The notes: a model not told the origin generated them from the sequence alone. Positions 18,168-29,209 are shown, counted from the first letter of the stretch. The stretch is DNA of 64,000 nucleotides from Salibaculum griseiflavum (GCF_003129565.1 NZ_QETF01000002.1:124001-188000); one strand, 5' to 3'. Program-made: numbers and translations.

Positions 18168-18581
18168 GTTTTCCGTTCGCAAGACGCAACCGGCCCCGCC
18201 CCGGGGGGCGCGAGCGCGGAAACGTCTTGTCCAGTAGTGGCGATGATGCGCGCGGCGACGGCGGATGCAGGCCCTTGGGCCGCCCCTGTCCTGTCTGTCA
18301 TGCTCGCGCCACGCATCGCGTTTCTTCTCCGACGGCCGAAATAAGCCGCCAATTCAATGGCCCGGCACGATGAGTTTCGAATCGTCGCGCCCGAGGGCTG
18401 TTCAAATGGCCCCACAACGCTGAGCCATATTCGCTGTCCGTGAAGGTCGGGTCTCTCTCCGCGGGTCCTTGACGGAAAATCCTACCGGACCCCAGGGCAC
18501 ACCGTCGTGCCAGCGATCCGTTCTCCTTACATAAGGGAGGCGCGGGGCAAATTACAATCTGAAACTGCCGATCCGACGAAA
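18168..18581 (-). other. rne leader region (no gene seen)
   Basis: The 414 bp between the HAD gene and rne carry no convincing coding frame, although short frames exist in several phases. It probably holds the rne promoter and a long 5' leader. On the minus strand, TTGTAA and TATGTA spaced about 18 bases apart (near 18528-18558) are a weak promoter candidate. A strong hairpin sits next to the start codon at 18181-18228. Confidence 0.5.
18181..18228 (-). promoter_or_regulatory. Hairpin in the rne 5' leader
   Basis: Read on the rne strand, AAGACG...CCG pairs with CGG...CGTCTT around a C/G-rich inner stem (CCCC/GGGG), ending 13 bases before the rne ATG. RNase E autoregulates through its 5' leader in enteric bacteria; a similar role here is inference, as the sequence is not the enteric one. 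Confidence 0.5.
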
Positions 18582-19243
18582 TCAGCCCGGCAGATCGAAC
18601 AGCGCCAGACCCTCGGCGAGGCTGTCGCAGACATGCTGGCCCAGTTCCGGAAGGGGCAAGCCCGCGGGGCGCAGGTCGGGAATCTGCACCGTGGTGCAGC
18701 CGGCGCGGACCGCGGCGGTGGTGCCGCTGTCACTGTCCTCGAAGGCCAGCGCCCGTGCCGGAGCGTGCCCCAACCGTTCTGCGGCCATCAGGTAGGGTGC
18801 CGGGTCGGGTTTGGTCGCCGGAACCTCGTCCCCGCCCAGCACGAACCTGAAATGCCCCAGCAGACCTGCCCGGTCGAGGTGATCGCGGGCCCGGCTGCCG
18901 CCGGTCGAGGTGACAACGGCCATGTCATGCCCGGCCGCCGCAAGCGCCGGGATGACCTCGGCCACGCCGGGGCGCAGCGCCACACCACCCGCCAGGCGGC
19001 GGTCGAAATTGGCCTCCATCGCGGCGACGAAACCGGCCATGTCCACCCCGGACCCGAGGAACGCGCCCGTCCGCGCCGTGGACTCGGCGCCGGATGTGCC
19101 CACCAGCGTCAGGAAGAATTCGCGCGCGGCATCCGCCGTCCGCCCCAGCCGTTCGCATTCCTCGACAAAGGCCGCCTGCACCACCCTTTCGGTGTCCAGC
19201 AGCAACCCGTCCATGTCGAACAAAAGGGCGCGGGGGGCCGTGT

Positions 19244-19247
<4 letters not shown>
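18582..19247 (-). CDS. HAD-superfamily phosphatase (beta-phosphoglucomutase-like)
   Basis: A 221-residue haloacid-dehalogenase protein. Motif I is LLFDMDGLLLDTE with the two catalytic aspartates, motif II is VVTSTG, and motifs III/IV are KPDPAPYL and ALAFEDSDSG. The cap domain sits between motifs I and II, as in phosphoglycolate phosphatase and beta-phosphoglucomutase relatives. Its start overlaps the dctD stop by 4 bases, so it is the last gene of the purC-to-dctD run. The substrate is unknown; a sugar or glycolate phosphate is typical of the family. Confidence 0.85.
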
Positions 19248-20578
<1,331 letters not shown>

Positions 20579-20586
20579 AGCTCACC

Positions 20587-22335
20587 TCACTCCGCTGCTT
20601 CCATTTCGGCCGTCCAGACGGGCAATTGCACTTCGAACACGGCGCCCCCGTCCACCGCATTGCGCGCGGTCAGCCGGCCACCAAAGTCGTTCACGATGCC
20701 CGAGGAAATGGCAAGGCCCAGTCCGACCCCGTCTCCGGGCTGCTTGGTGGTGTAGAAGGGCTCGAACAGGCTATCCAGATCCTCGATGCCGGGGCCGTTG
20801 TCGCGCAGGCTGAGCCGCACGGTCTCGCCCTGGGCCAGCAGGATATCCACCGCCGGGTCCTCGACCAGCTTGGTGGCGTCCAGCGCATTGCGCAGCAGGT
20901 TGATGATGACCTGTTCCAGCCGCAGCCGGTCGGCCAGAACCCGGACCGGCCCATCCGGCAGGGTCTGGGTGATCGCGACATGGCGCTGGCGCAGTTGCGG
21001 CTCCATCATGGACAGCGCCGAAAGCACTGCATCCTTGACGTCCACGGGCTCCAGCGCATCGCTGCCCTTGCGCGCATAGGACTTCAATTGCTTGGTGATC
21101 TGGCCCATCCGTTCGATCAGACCGTCGATGCGCTGGAAGCTGGCCAGCGCCTCTTCGGGGCGGTGGCGCGACAGCAGAAGCCGGGCGCCTGCAAGGTAGG
21201 TTTTCATCGCCGCGAGCGGCTGGTTCAACTCGTGGCTGACCGCCGCAGACATCTCGCCCAGGGCCGCCAGTTTCGAGGTCTGCGCGACGGTCTGTTCGGC
21301 CACCTGCAGGTCCTTTTCGACCTTCTCGCGCTCGGCGATTTCCCGCTGCAGGCGGATGTTCAACTGGCGAAGCTCCGCCGATTCCCGTTGGAAGACGCGC
21401 ATCCGCAGGGCCGATTTCCGGCTGAACGCCCAGAAGACCAGCGACAGCAGAATCGCGAACCCCATGATTTCGAGCGCCAGGATCGAGTTCACCCGCTCGC
21501 GCACCGAGGTATAGGTCGTGAAACTGACGAGCCGCCATCCCTGGAACGGCACCCGCACCTCCTGGCGCATCACGCCGTCGCCGCGCAGATAGGCGTCGAT
21601 GGGCAGCGCCGACCAGACCGGGGCACTGCGCAGACCGCGCTCGATCGCGGTTTGCGGCGCAACCAGCGCCAGCGCCTCGTCCACAATCCGGCCCCGCCAG
21701 CGCGGCTCGGTCGCCAGGATCACCCGCCCCTCGCTGTCGGTGACCATCACCGCATCGGATATGCCCGCCCAGCCGCGTTCCAACTTGGCCAGGTCGACCT
21801 CGACGGCGACGACGCCAAGCGTCCGCTGGTTGGCCTCGATCCGGCGCGCATAGGTGAAGGCAAACCCACCTTCCGCGCGTTCCTCGACGGTAAAGACCGT
21901 TTCGTTGGACCGCAGCGCGTTGACGAAATGCGGTGTCGCACGCTGGTTCTCGCCCAGCCGCTCCCGCTCGGTCGCGGCGACGATGCGCCCGTCACGGTCC
22001 AGAAGCAACAACGATGCCGCACCGATCTCATCGACAAATCCCAGAAGCCGCGCTGTCGATTGTGAATAATCCCCGGAATTGAGCGCCCCGATCAGGGCCG
22101 GGTCGCGCGCCAGAAGCTGCGGAACGATGGAATTGCGCTGCAACTCGCTCAGCAGGCTGGCCGAATAAAGAGCCATACGGACTTCCGCGCTGCTGCGCGT
22201 GCGTTCGGTGAACCGCTCGGTCAGCAGGCGGTTGGACCAGAAGACCACGATCGCGGCCACGATCAACAGGCCGACTACCGTCAGCCGCAAGGTCCATGCG
22301 CCGCTGGTGCGGCGGCTTTTGTCATCCCCGCTCAT
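20587..22335 (-). CDS. dctB: DctB-like sensor histidine kinase
   Basis: A 582-residue inner-membrane kinase: transmembrane helices at about 16-34 and 286-304 frame a periplasmic double-PAS sensor of roughly 250 residues, then a coiled coil (about 315-350), the phosphorylated His368 in AVSHELNQPLAAMKTY, and the ATPase with NLLRNALDA, DNGPGI and GLGLAISSGI. This layout and the NQPLAAMKTY motif match DctB, which senses succinate, malate or fumarate. The next gene is its regulator. The dctPQM or dctA transporter is not in the window, and purQ lies 35 bp upstream on the same strand. Confidence 0.9.
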   Translation of the reverse strand: MSGDDKSRRTSGAWTLRLTVVGLLIVAAIVVFWSNRLLTERFTERTRSSAEVRMALYSASLLSELQRNSIVPQLLARDPALIGALNSGDYSQSTARLLGFVDEIGAASLLLLDRDGRIVAATERERLGENQRATPHFVNALRSNETVFTVEERAEGGFAFTYARRIEANQRTLGVVAVEVDLAKLERGWAGISDAVMVTDSEGRVILATEPRWRGRIVDEALALVAPQTAIERGLRSAPVWSALPIDAYLRGDGVMRQEVRVPFQGWRLVSFTTYTSVRERVNSILALEIMGFAILLSLVFWAFSRKSALRMRVFQRESAELRQLNIRLQREIAEREKVEKDLQVAEQTVAQTSKLAALGEMSAAVSHELNQPLAAMKTYLAGARLLLSRHRPEEALASFQRIDGLIERMGQITKQLKSYARKGSDALEPVDVKDAVLSALSMMEPQLRQRHVAITQTLPDGPVRVLADRLRLEQVIINLLRNALDATKLVEDPAVDILLAQGETVRLSLRDNGPGIEDLDSLFEPFYTTKQPGDGVGLGLAISSGIVNDFGGRLTARNAVDGGAVFEVQLPVWTAEMEAAE

Positions 22336-22370
22336 GCCGCGAATCTATCCCGGCCCCGCGGCCGCGTCCA

Positions 22371-23039
22371 TCAGGCGTTGGCCAACTGGCCGACCAATGT
22401 GCGGAACAGCGCCGCCCCGTCCGTGCCGCCCTGCGCCGGATCGGCGGCGCGTTCGGGATGCGGCATCATCCCCAGAACCCTGCGGTTTTCCGACAGGATC
22501 CCGGCGATATCGGCGACCGATCCGTTCGGATTGTCGAGATAGGTAAAGGCGATCCCGTCCGCGTCGCGCAGACTGGCAAGGGTCGCCTCGTCGGCAAAGT
22601 AGTTGCCGTCGTGATGGGCGATCGGCACGGTGATCACATCCCCGGCCCCATAGCCTTCGGTGAAGGCGCTTTCAGCGGTTTCCACTTTCAGTTCAACGGA
22701 TTTGCAGATGTACTTGAGGTTCATGTTGCGCATCAGGGCGCCCGGCAGCAGCCCGGTTTCGGTCAGAACCTGGAACCCGTTGCACACGCCCAGAACGTAG
22801 CCGCCGCGCTCTGCATGAGCGACCAGCGCCTTGCAGATCGGCGAATTGGCGGCGATGGCGCCGCAGCGGAGGTAATCCCCGAAGGAGAACCCACCGGGCA
22901 CTGCGACAAGGTCAACGCCGTCGGGCAAACCATTGTCCTTGTGCCAAACCACGGTGACATCCGCACCCGCCTGGCGCAGGGCCACGGCCATGTCACGGTC
23001 GCAGTTGGACCCCGGAAATTGCAGAACGGCGGCTTTCAT
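22371..23039 (-). CDS. purQ: Phosphoribosylformylglycinamidine synthase subunit PurQ (glutaminase)
   Basis: A 222-residue class I glutamine amidotransferase supplying ammonia to PurL in the fourth step of purine synthesis. The nucleophile is Cys86 ([11 protein letters not shown]) and the His/Glu pair is in MMPHPERA; the N-terminus [16 protein letters not shown] is typical. The ATG complementary to 23037-23039 overlaps the preceding gene's stop by 4 bases. PurS lies upstream in the same run but is separated by a frameshifted dehydrogenase and a DUF3592 gene. PurL is not present in the window. Confidence 0.96.
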   Translation of the reverse strand: MKAAVLQFPGSNCDRDMAVALRQAGADVTVVWHKDNGLPDGVDLVAVPGGFSFGDYLRCGAIAANSPICKALVAHAERGGYVLGVCNGFQVLTETGLLPGALMRNMNLKYICKSVELKVETAESAFTEGYGAGDVITVPIAHHDGNYFADEATLASLRDADGIAFTYLDNPNGSVADIAGILSENRRVLGMMPHPERAADPAQGGTDGAALFRTLVGQLANA

Positions 23040-23506
23040 GTCTTTTCCCTCTCGCGAAAGAACGGTTTCATCAGCAACCAGAGCAGGCTCGCCAGCACCA
23101 GCGATCCGGCCCCGATCATCCCCAGCATGGCGGGCACAAACCACAAGCCTTGCCATGTGTCCATGCGCACATTGCCCCGGCTGCCCGGGATGATCCGTAT
23201 GGCGGCGGTCTCGCCGACCTCCAGATCAAAGGACGCGTGGCCGCTGCCGACACTGGCCCGGCGCGTCTCGCCGCCATCATCGTAAGTGAAAATCGGCTCG
23301 TAATTCATTGTTCCCCGGTCGAAAATCGTTTCACCGGGCCAGTCGTAGCGCTGCACCACCGTGCCCGGCACGCGCTCGGAGCGCAGAACGTAGACCCCGG
23401 CCTCGGCGGCGAATAGCCCGGCGGCCAGCAGCATCAGAACCGGAAAGGCGAACAGGATGATCCGCACCCGCATGGCCCAGGACATGGTCAACAGCCAGCG
23501 GATCAT
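23036..23506 (-). CDS. DUF3592-like membrane protein
   Basis: A 156-residue protein with membrane helices at both ends (about 15-35 and 122-147) and a small extracytoplasmic or cytoplasmic beta-rich domain between them ([20 protein letters not shown]), the usual layout for DUF3592 proteins. The function is unknown. The start overlaps the dehydrogenase stop by 4 bases and its stop overlaps the purQ start by 4 bases, so it is embedded in a tight purine gene run without a purine role. Confidence 0.7.
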   Translation of the reverse strand: MIRWLLTMSWAMRVRIILFAFPVLMLLAAGLFAAEAGVYVLRSERVPGTVVQRYDWPGETIFDRGTMNYEPIFTYDDGGETRRASVGSGHASFDLEVGETAAIRIIPGSRGNVRMDTWQGLWFVPAMLGMIGAGSLVLASLLWLLMKPFFREREKT

Positions 23507-24542
23507 GCCCCGAACTCCGTGATAACGGCGATTCCGGGCGGAGTCGGCCCGTCGAAGGCCGCGAGCTCGGCGCTGGCCTGGGACAGTGCCACCCGGCAGG
23601 TGACAAGCGGCGACAGGTCCAGCCCCGCACCCTCGATGAATTGCAGAAGCGAAGGATAGCGCCATGCCGGCATGCCCCGTGTCCCGAACAGCGCCAGTTG
23701 CCCCGAATAGACCGCATCCATCGGGATCGGCATGGTCAGGTGGGCCCCGGCCGGCATACCGACCTGCACCATGCGCCCAAGCTTGCGCAGGGATTTCAGG
23801 GCGTTGGCGGTTGTTTCGGGATGCCCCAGCGCCTCGACAGCCACGTCCGCGCCGCCTTGCGTGGCCGCGCGCACGGCCGCTGCCGGGTCCGCCTCTCGGG
23901 CATTGAGGGTCACATCCGCGCCCAGCCGGGCGGCTTCCGCCAGTTTCTCCGGAACGACATCGACCACGACGATCTTGGCGCCCAGCCCCTTGGCCAGAAG
24001 AAGGGCGGACATGCCGATGCCGCCGCCCCCGTAGATCACCAGCCATTCGCCGGGCCGCAGGGCCGCGCGCCCCGTCAGCGCATGCCAGGCGGTGGTGACG
24101 CGACAGCCCAGCGCCGCGGCCAGGGCCGGGTCCAGCCCCTCGGGCAGCGCGGTCAGGTTGTGGTCGGCATGAGGGACGGCGATGAATTCGGCGAAGGACC
24201 CCGCACAGGTGAACCCCGGCACCACCTGCCCGGCACAGATCGTCTGGTTGCCCGCCGCGCAATCGGGGCAGGCCCCGCAAGCCAGGATGAAGGGCGCGAT
24301 CACCCTGTCGCCCACGGCCCAGCGCGTGACGTCGCGCCCCACGGCCACGACTCGCCGCAATATTCATGACCGGGGATATGGGGCATCGGCACCGGATCGC
24401 CGCCCTCCCAGGCATGCCAGTCGCTGCGGCAGATGCCGGAGGCCAGTACCCGGCAGACCACCCCGTCCGTGGGGCAATCCGGGTCGGGCCATTCCTCAAG
24501 GCTCAGCGGCTGGCGAATCTCGCGCAGAACCGCCGCGCGCAT
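23503..24542 (-). pseudogene. Zinc-dependent alcohol dehydrogenase, broken by a single-base frameshift
   Basis: The two parts lie in different frames. The N-terminal part starts at the complement of 24540-24542 (MRAAVLREIRQPLSLEEWPD) and runs through SGICRSDWH and IPGHEYCG. The remaining part (VVAVGRDVTRWAVGDRV to the stop at 23503) carries the structural zinc cysteines CGACPDCAAGNQTIC and the nucleotide-binding GGGGIGMSALLLA. Restoring one G near 24350, so that GAGTC reads GAGGTC, gives one open frame of about 346 residues, the family length. It is either a real inactivation or a sequencing error. It sits between purS (1-base overlap) and DUF3592 (4-base overlap). Confidence 0.85.
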
Positions 24543-24772
24543 CAGTCGATCTCGATCCGGTAGCTTTCGATGACCGTGTTCGCCAGCAGCTTCTCGCACA
24601 TCTCGGTGACGGTGGCCTCGCTGGTGCCATCAGCCAGGTCCAGCTCGATCACCTTGCCCTGGCGCACGCCCTCGACCCCGTCGAAGCCCAGCGCACCGAG
24701 CGCGTGGCGCACGGCCTCGCCCTGGGGGTCCAGAACGCCCTGTTTCAGCATGACGGTGACTTTGGCTTTCAT
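24542..24772 (-). CDS. purS: Phosphoribosylformylglycinamidine synthase subunit PurS
   Basis: A 76-residue accessory subunit that joins PurL and PurQ. The family pattern is clear: MKAKVTVMLKQGVLDPQGEA at the start, then HALGALGFDGVEGVRQGK and a C-terminal MCEKLLANTVIESYRIE. The stop shares one base with the following dehydrogenase start (TGATG). It lies 14 bp after purC, so purC and purS are cotranscribed. Confidence 0.95.
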   Translation of the reverse strand: MKAKVTVMLKQGVLDPQGEAVRHALGALGFDGVEGVRQGKVIELDLADGTSEATVTEMCEKLLANTVIESYRIEID

Positions 24773-24786
24773 CGGCGTCGGTCCTT

Positions 24787-25545
24787 CTAGTTGATCAGCG
24801 TCGGCTTGGGATGGGCGGAATTGGCGGGCAGCACGCCGAGGCGGCGGGCCACCTCGGTATAGGCGTCGGTCAGGTTGCCAAGGTCGCGGCGGAACACGTC
24901 CTTGTCCAGCTTCTTGCCGGTTTCGACGTCCCACAGGCGGCAACTGTCGGGACTGATCTCGTCGGCCACCACAAGGCGCATGAAATCATTGTCCCAGATG
25001 CGGCCGATCTCGATCTTGAAATCCACCAGCTTGATGCCGACCCCGTGCATCACGCCGGACATGAAATCGTTGACCCGCAGCGCCAGGGCCACGATGTCGT
25101 CCAGGTCCTGCTGCGAGGCCCAGCCGAAAGCGATGATGTATTCCTCGGGCACCAGCGGATCGCCAAGGGCGTCGTCCTTGTAGGAGTATTCCACGATCGG
25201 GCGCGGCAGCGGCGTGCCCTCTTCGAGGCCCAGCCGCTTGGAAATCGACCCGGCGGCGAAATTGCGCACGATGACTTCCAGCGGAATGATTTCCACCTGC
25301 CGGACCAGCTGTTCGCGCATGTTCAGGCGCTTGATGAAATGGGTCGGCACGCCGATATTCATCAGCCCGGTCATGAAGAACTCGCTGAGGCGGTTGTTGA
25401 GCACGCCCTTGCCGTCGATCACGTCCTTCTTCTCGGCGTTGAAGGCGGTGGCGTCATCCTTGAAATACTGGACGAGCGTTCCCGGTTCGGGGCCTTCGTA
25501 CAGAACCTTCGCCTTGCCTTCGTAGATCTTCTTGCGACGTGCCAT
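24787..25545 (-). CDS. purC: SAICAR synthase
   Basis: A 252-residue phosphoribosylaminoimidazole-succinocarboxamide synthase of de novo purine synthesis, joining CAIR and aspartate with ATP. Family motifs: [19 protein letters not shown] at the N-terminus, [17 protein letters not shown] in the middle and LVDFKIEIG, then [16 protein letters not shown]. The start is the ATG complementary to 25543-25545. It heads the minus-strand run ending at the HAD gene, divergent from DUF1476 with 132 bp between them that probably hold both promoters. Confidence 0.97.
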   Translation of the reverse strand: MARRKKIYEGKAKVLYEGPEPGTLVQYFKDDATAFNAEKKDVIDGKGVLNNRLSEFFMTGLMNIGVPTHFIKRLNMREQLVRQVEIIPLEVIVRNFAAGSISKRLGLEEGTPLPRPIVEYSYKDDALGDPLVPEEYIIAFGWASQQDLDDIVALALRVNDFMSGVMHGVGIKLVDFKIEIGRIWDNDFMRLVVADEISPDSCRLWDVETGKKLDKDVFRRDLGNLTDAYTEVARRLGVLPANSAHPKPTLIN

Positions 25546-25677
25546 GCTGTCTCCGTGTCTGCCGCCCTGCCCGGCATGGGCTGCGGCATGTGCGCCTCTT
25601 ACGGCAAGCCCCACTTGCGGGCAAGCCTTCCAGCGGGCATATCAGAGTCAAACACCTGCAACGACGAGGTTCGCCCC

Positions 25678-25992
25678 ATGTCCACCTTCGATGATCGCGA
25701 GAACGCGTTCGAGAACAAGTTCGCCCATGACGCCGAGATGCAATTCAAGGCCGATGCCCGCCGCAACAAACTGGTCGGTCTCTGGGCCGCCGAGCTGCTG
25801 GGCAAATCCGGTGACGACGCCGAGGCCTATGCCCGCGAAGTCGTGAAGGCCGATTTCGAAGAAGCCGGTCACGAGGATGTCTACCGCAAGCTGGCCGGCG
25901 ATCTCGGCGACAAGGCTGACGAGGCGACGATCCGCAGCAAGATGGACGAATGCCTCAAGGAGGCCAAGGCGCAGATCATGTCCGAGACCTGA
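25678..25992 (+). CDS. DUF1476 protein, zeta-type F1F0-ATPase inhibitor
   Basis: A 104-residue helical protein matching DUF1476, whose Paracoccus member is the zeta subunit that blocks ATP hydrolysis by the F1 motor. The N-terminus STFDDRENAFENKFAHDAEM is the inhibitory segment in the characterised protein, and RRNKLVGLWAAELLGKSG follows. Flanking genes are purC (divergent) and, after a terminator-like hairpin, bmt; no atp operon is nearby. The family call is strong and the activity is transferred from Paracoccus. Confidence 0.88.
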   Translation: MSTFDDRENAFENKFAHDAEMQFKADARRNKLVGLWAAELLGKSGDDAEAYAREVVKADFEEAGHEDVYRKLAGDLGDKADEATIRSKMDECLKEAKAQIMSET

Positions 25993-26015
25993 TCGGTCCG
26001 GACTGCACGCGTGCG

Positions 26016-26039
26016 ACGGGGCCGGATTTCCGGCCCCGT
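26016..26039 (+). terminator. Rho-independent terminator after DUF1476
   Basis: ACGGGGCCGG, loop ATTT, then CCGGCCCCGT form a perfect 10 bp stem 23 bases after the DUF1476 stop, followed by TCTCGTT. The U-tract is weak, but the stem is strong. Confidence 0.75.
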
Positions 26040-26155
26040 TCTCGTTCAGGCTTGTTCGGAGCCGCCCTCAAGACCATCTTGCAGGGAATTCAATTGATCC
26101 CCGCGCGCGCCCGTGCCATCCGCGGGCATCCTGATCCTTCCAGCCGGAGCATCCC

Positions 26156-27181
26156 ATGCCCACCAATGCCCTGTCCCGCCTTCTGGAAACCCGCGACTGG
26201 CTGCTGGCCGACGGGGCGACCGGCACCAACCTGTTCAACATGGGGCTGCAATCGGGCGATGCGCCGGAATTCTGGAATGTCGACCACCCCGACCGCATCC
26301 GCAAACTCTATTCCGACGCGGTCGAAGCCGGGTCAGACCTGTTCCTCACCAACAGCTTCGGCGGCAATGCCTCGCGGCTGGCGCTGCATGACGGGCAGTC
26401 CCGCGTGGGCGAGCTGAACCGCGCCGCCGCCGAACTCGGCCGCGAGGTCGCCGATGCCGCCGGGCGCGACGTCGTCGTCGCCGGCTCGGTCGGCCCCACG
26501 GGCGAGATCATGGCCCCGATGGGCAGCCTGACCCACGAGATCGCCGTCGAGATGTTCCACGAACAGGCCGAGGCCCTGAAAGAGGGCGGCGTCGATGTGC
26601 TCTGGGTCGAGACGATCAGCGCGCCCGAGGAATTCAAGGCCGCCGCCGAGGCCTTCGCCAAGGCCGACATGCCGTGGTGCGGCACCATGAGCTTCGATAC
26701 CGCCGGCCGCACCATGATGGGCCTGACCAGCGCCGACATGGTCAAGATGGTCGGCAAGCTGCCCAACCCGCCCTTGGCCTTCGGCGCCAATTGCGGCGTG
26801 GGGGCCTCGGACCTTCTGCGCACCGTTCTTGGCTTTGCCGCCGCCGGGCCCGAGGTGCCGATGATCGCAAAGGGCAATGCCGGCATCCCGAAATATGTCG
26901 ATGGTCATATCCACTACGACGGCACACCCGAACTGATGGGGGACTATGCCGTTCTGGCGCGCGATTGCGGCGCCACCATCATCGGCGGCTGCTGTGGCAC
27001 CACCCCGGAACACCTGCGGTCCATGCGCAAGGCGCTGGAAACCCGCCCCCGTGGCGAGCGCCCCACGCTGGACCAGATCGCCGCCGCGCTGGGGGGCTTT
27101 TCCTCGACCGTGGATGGCACAGAAGAAGGCGGGGCCGACACCCCCAGCCCGCGCCGCGGCGGGCGCCGTCGCCGGGGCTGA
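26156..27181 (+). CDS. bmt: Homocysteine S-methyltransferase-domain protein (Bmt; homocysteine-binding part of split methionine synthase)
   Basis: A 341-residue zinc methyltransferase barrel. The zinc-binding cysteines are in FGANCGVGAS and GGCCGTTPEH; LLADGATGTNLFNMGL near residue 16 is the N-terminal family motif. It is usually labelled betaine-homocysteine methyltransferase. A corrinoid protein and DUF1638 lie downstream on the same strand, with a radical SAM gene in between on the other strand; published genetics in Phaeobacter, as I recall it, show that such proteins act as the homocysteine-binding part of a three-protein methionine synthase. I therefore favour methionine synthesis over betaine use. 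The C-terminal tail is Arg/Gly-rich. Confidence 0.85.
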   Translation: MPTNALSRLLETRDWLLADGATGTNLFNMGLQSGDAPEFWNVDHPDRIRKLYSDAVEAGSDLFLTNSFGGNASRLALHDGQSRVGELNRAAAELGREVADAAGRDVVVAGSVGPTGEIMAPMGSLTHEIAVEMFHEQAEALKEGGVDVLWVETISAPEEFKAAAEAFAKADMPWCGTMSFDTAGRTMMGLTSADMVKMVGKLPNPPLAFGANCGVGASDLLRTVLGFAAAGPEVPMIAKGNAGIPKYVDGHIHYDGTPELMGDYAVLARDCGATIIGGCCGTTPEHLRSMRKALETRPRGERPTLDQIAAALGGFSSTVDGTEEGGADTPSPRRGGRRRRG

Positions 27182-27185
27182 CCGA

Positions 27186-28268
27186 TCAGAACAGGCTGGG
27201 CTGCTCGGGCGTGTCCAGCGGCACCTCGAACAGGTCCCTGCGCAGCGCCGGCATCTCGCGCGCCAGCCCCAGCCGGTTGCAGGCGGCCTCGAACCGTGAC
27301 CGGTAGAGCGCGGCCCACGTCCCCTGCCCGGTCATCCTGCGGCCGAATTCCGCATCATACTCCTGCCCGCCATGCAGGTCCTGCACCCGGCGCATGATCT
27401 TGCCCGCGCGGTCGGGAAAAGCCGCCTCGACCCAATCCCGGAACAGCCCCGCAACCTCGCGCGGCAGGCGCAGCGGGATCATCGAGGCGGCAACCGCGCC
27501 CGCCCCGGCCCCCGCTTCGAGGATCGCTTCCAGTTCGTGATCGGTCAGCCCCGGCACCAGCGGCGAGGCACAGATGCGCACCGGCACTCCCGCCGCCGCC
27601 AGCCGCTCGATCACCTGCAAGCGCCGCGCGGGCGTCGGCACGCGGGGCTCCATGGCACGGGACACGTCCCGGTCCAGCGTCGTCACCGACACCCCAACGG
27701 CACAAAGGCCCTGCGCGGCCATATCCGACAACAGGTCGATGTCGCGTTCGATCAGACAGCCCTTGGTCACGATCCCGACAGGGTGGCGGAACCGGCGCAA
27801 GACCTCCAGCACCTCGCGCATCAAGCGGTGGCTCGCTTCGATGGGCTGGTAGGGGTCGGTGTAGGTGCCGATCGCGATGGTCGCTGGCCGATAGGTGCGG
27901 CGCCGCAATTCCTTTTCCAGGACCGCCGCGATGCCCGTTCGGGCCACCAGCCGGGTTTCGAAATCCAACCCCGGCGAGAGGCCCAGCCAGGCGTGACCCG
28001 GGCGTGCGAAACAGTAGATGCAGCCATGTTCACAGCCCCGGTAAACATTCACCGAGCGGTCGAAGGACAGGTCGGGCGAGGCATTCCGTGTGATCGCCGA
28101 GCGCGGCCGTTCCCGCGCCACCTCGGTGCGCAGAACCGACGCCTCCTCCGGCGTCCAGCCGTCGTCGATACGCTGCCGCGCATAGGGTTCGAATCGCCCG
28201 ACCGCGTTGCTTCGGGCGCCGCGCCCGCGCGCCTGGCCTGCCTGCATGGGATCATCGGAAATCTGCAT
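27186..28268 (-). CDS. PA0069-family radical SAM protein (SplB-related)
   Basis: A 360-residue radical SAM enzyme with the [4Fe-4S] motif CEHGCIYC (in NVYRGCEHGCIYCFARPGH, about residues 75-93), IAIGTYTDPYQPIE and GIVTKGCLIERDI. The family is related to spore photoproduct lyase but its reaction is unknown. It is inserted on the opposite strand between bmt and the corrinoid gene, with only 4 bp to the bmt stop. A LexA-type box (28280-28294) lies 11 bp before the start, hinting at DNA-damage control. An alternative start at Met8 is possible. Confidence 0.88.
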   Translation of the reverse strand: MQISDDPMQAGQARGRGARSNAVGRFEPYARQRIDDGWTPEEASVLRTEVARERPRSAITRNASPDLSFDRSVNVYRGCEHGCIYCFARPGHAWLGLSPGLDFETRLVARTGIAAVLEKELRRRTYRPATIAIGTYTDPYQPIEASHRLMREVLEVLRRFRHPVGIVTKGCLIERDIDLLSDMAAQGLCAVGVSVTTLDRDVSRAMEPRVPTPARRLQVIERLAAAGVPVRICASPLVPGLTDHELEAILEAGAGAGAVAASMIPLRLPREVAGLFRDWVEAAFPDRAGKIMRRVQDLHGGQEYDAEFGRRMTGQGTWAALYRSRFEAACNRLGLAREMPALRRDLFEVPLDTPEQPSLF

Positions 28269-28279
28269 GGCTCAACCAT

Positions 28280-28294
28280 GAACAAAACACGAAC
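28280..28294 (-). promoter_or_regulatory. LexA-type SOS box (GTTC-N7-GTTC)
   Basis: Read on the minus strand the sequence is GTTCGTGTTTTGTTC, a full match to the alphaproteobacterial LexA consensus GTTC-N7-GTTC with a T-rich spacer. It lies between the radical SAM start and its neighbour. With eight fixed bases, one or two chance matches are expected in 64 kb, so the position in the promoter of a repair-related family is what makes it notable. Confidence 0.55.
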
Positions 28295-28439
28295 AAATGA
28301 AAAGCCCTCACATTAACCGCGCGCCGATTTCATTTGCGCTTGAGTCGTTTGACGGGCACTCCATGTCGCAATCGGCTCAGACCGGTTGCGTCAATTCGGC
28401 GCAAATCCCGGGCAAGTTACGATCAATGAGGGATCCCCC

Positions 28440-29139
<700 letters not shown>

Positions 29140-29141
<2 letters not shown>

Positions 29142-29171
29142 GGCCGCGACCCGTTGCATTTTCGCGGCCTC
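29140..29171 (+). terminator. Hairpin between corrinoid protein and DUF1638 (terminator or attenuator)
   Basis: GAGGCCGCGA (29140-29149) pairs perfectly with TCGCGGCCTC (29162-29171), a 10 bp stem that starts in the stop codon. A second pair, GCCCC/GGGGC, follows at about 29172-29187. No U-tract follows closely, and the DUF1638 gene begins 38 bases later, so partial readthrough or mRNA stabilisation is as likely as full termination. Confidence 0.55.
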
Positions 29172-29209
29172 GCCCCAAGGGCGGGGCCGTCTTCGTTTCA
29201 GGGATAGAC

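Noticed and set aside
26040-26155. SAM-type riboswitch upstream of bmt
   Set aside because: I looked for SAM-II and SAM/SAH-type conserved cores and saw none; only a terminator hairpin for the preceding gene is clear.
27186-28268. Radical SAM gene as a part of the methionine synthase set
   Set aside because: It is on the opposite strand with its own LexA-type box, and PA0069-type proteins occur widely without corrinoid genes.
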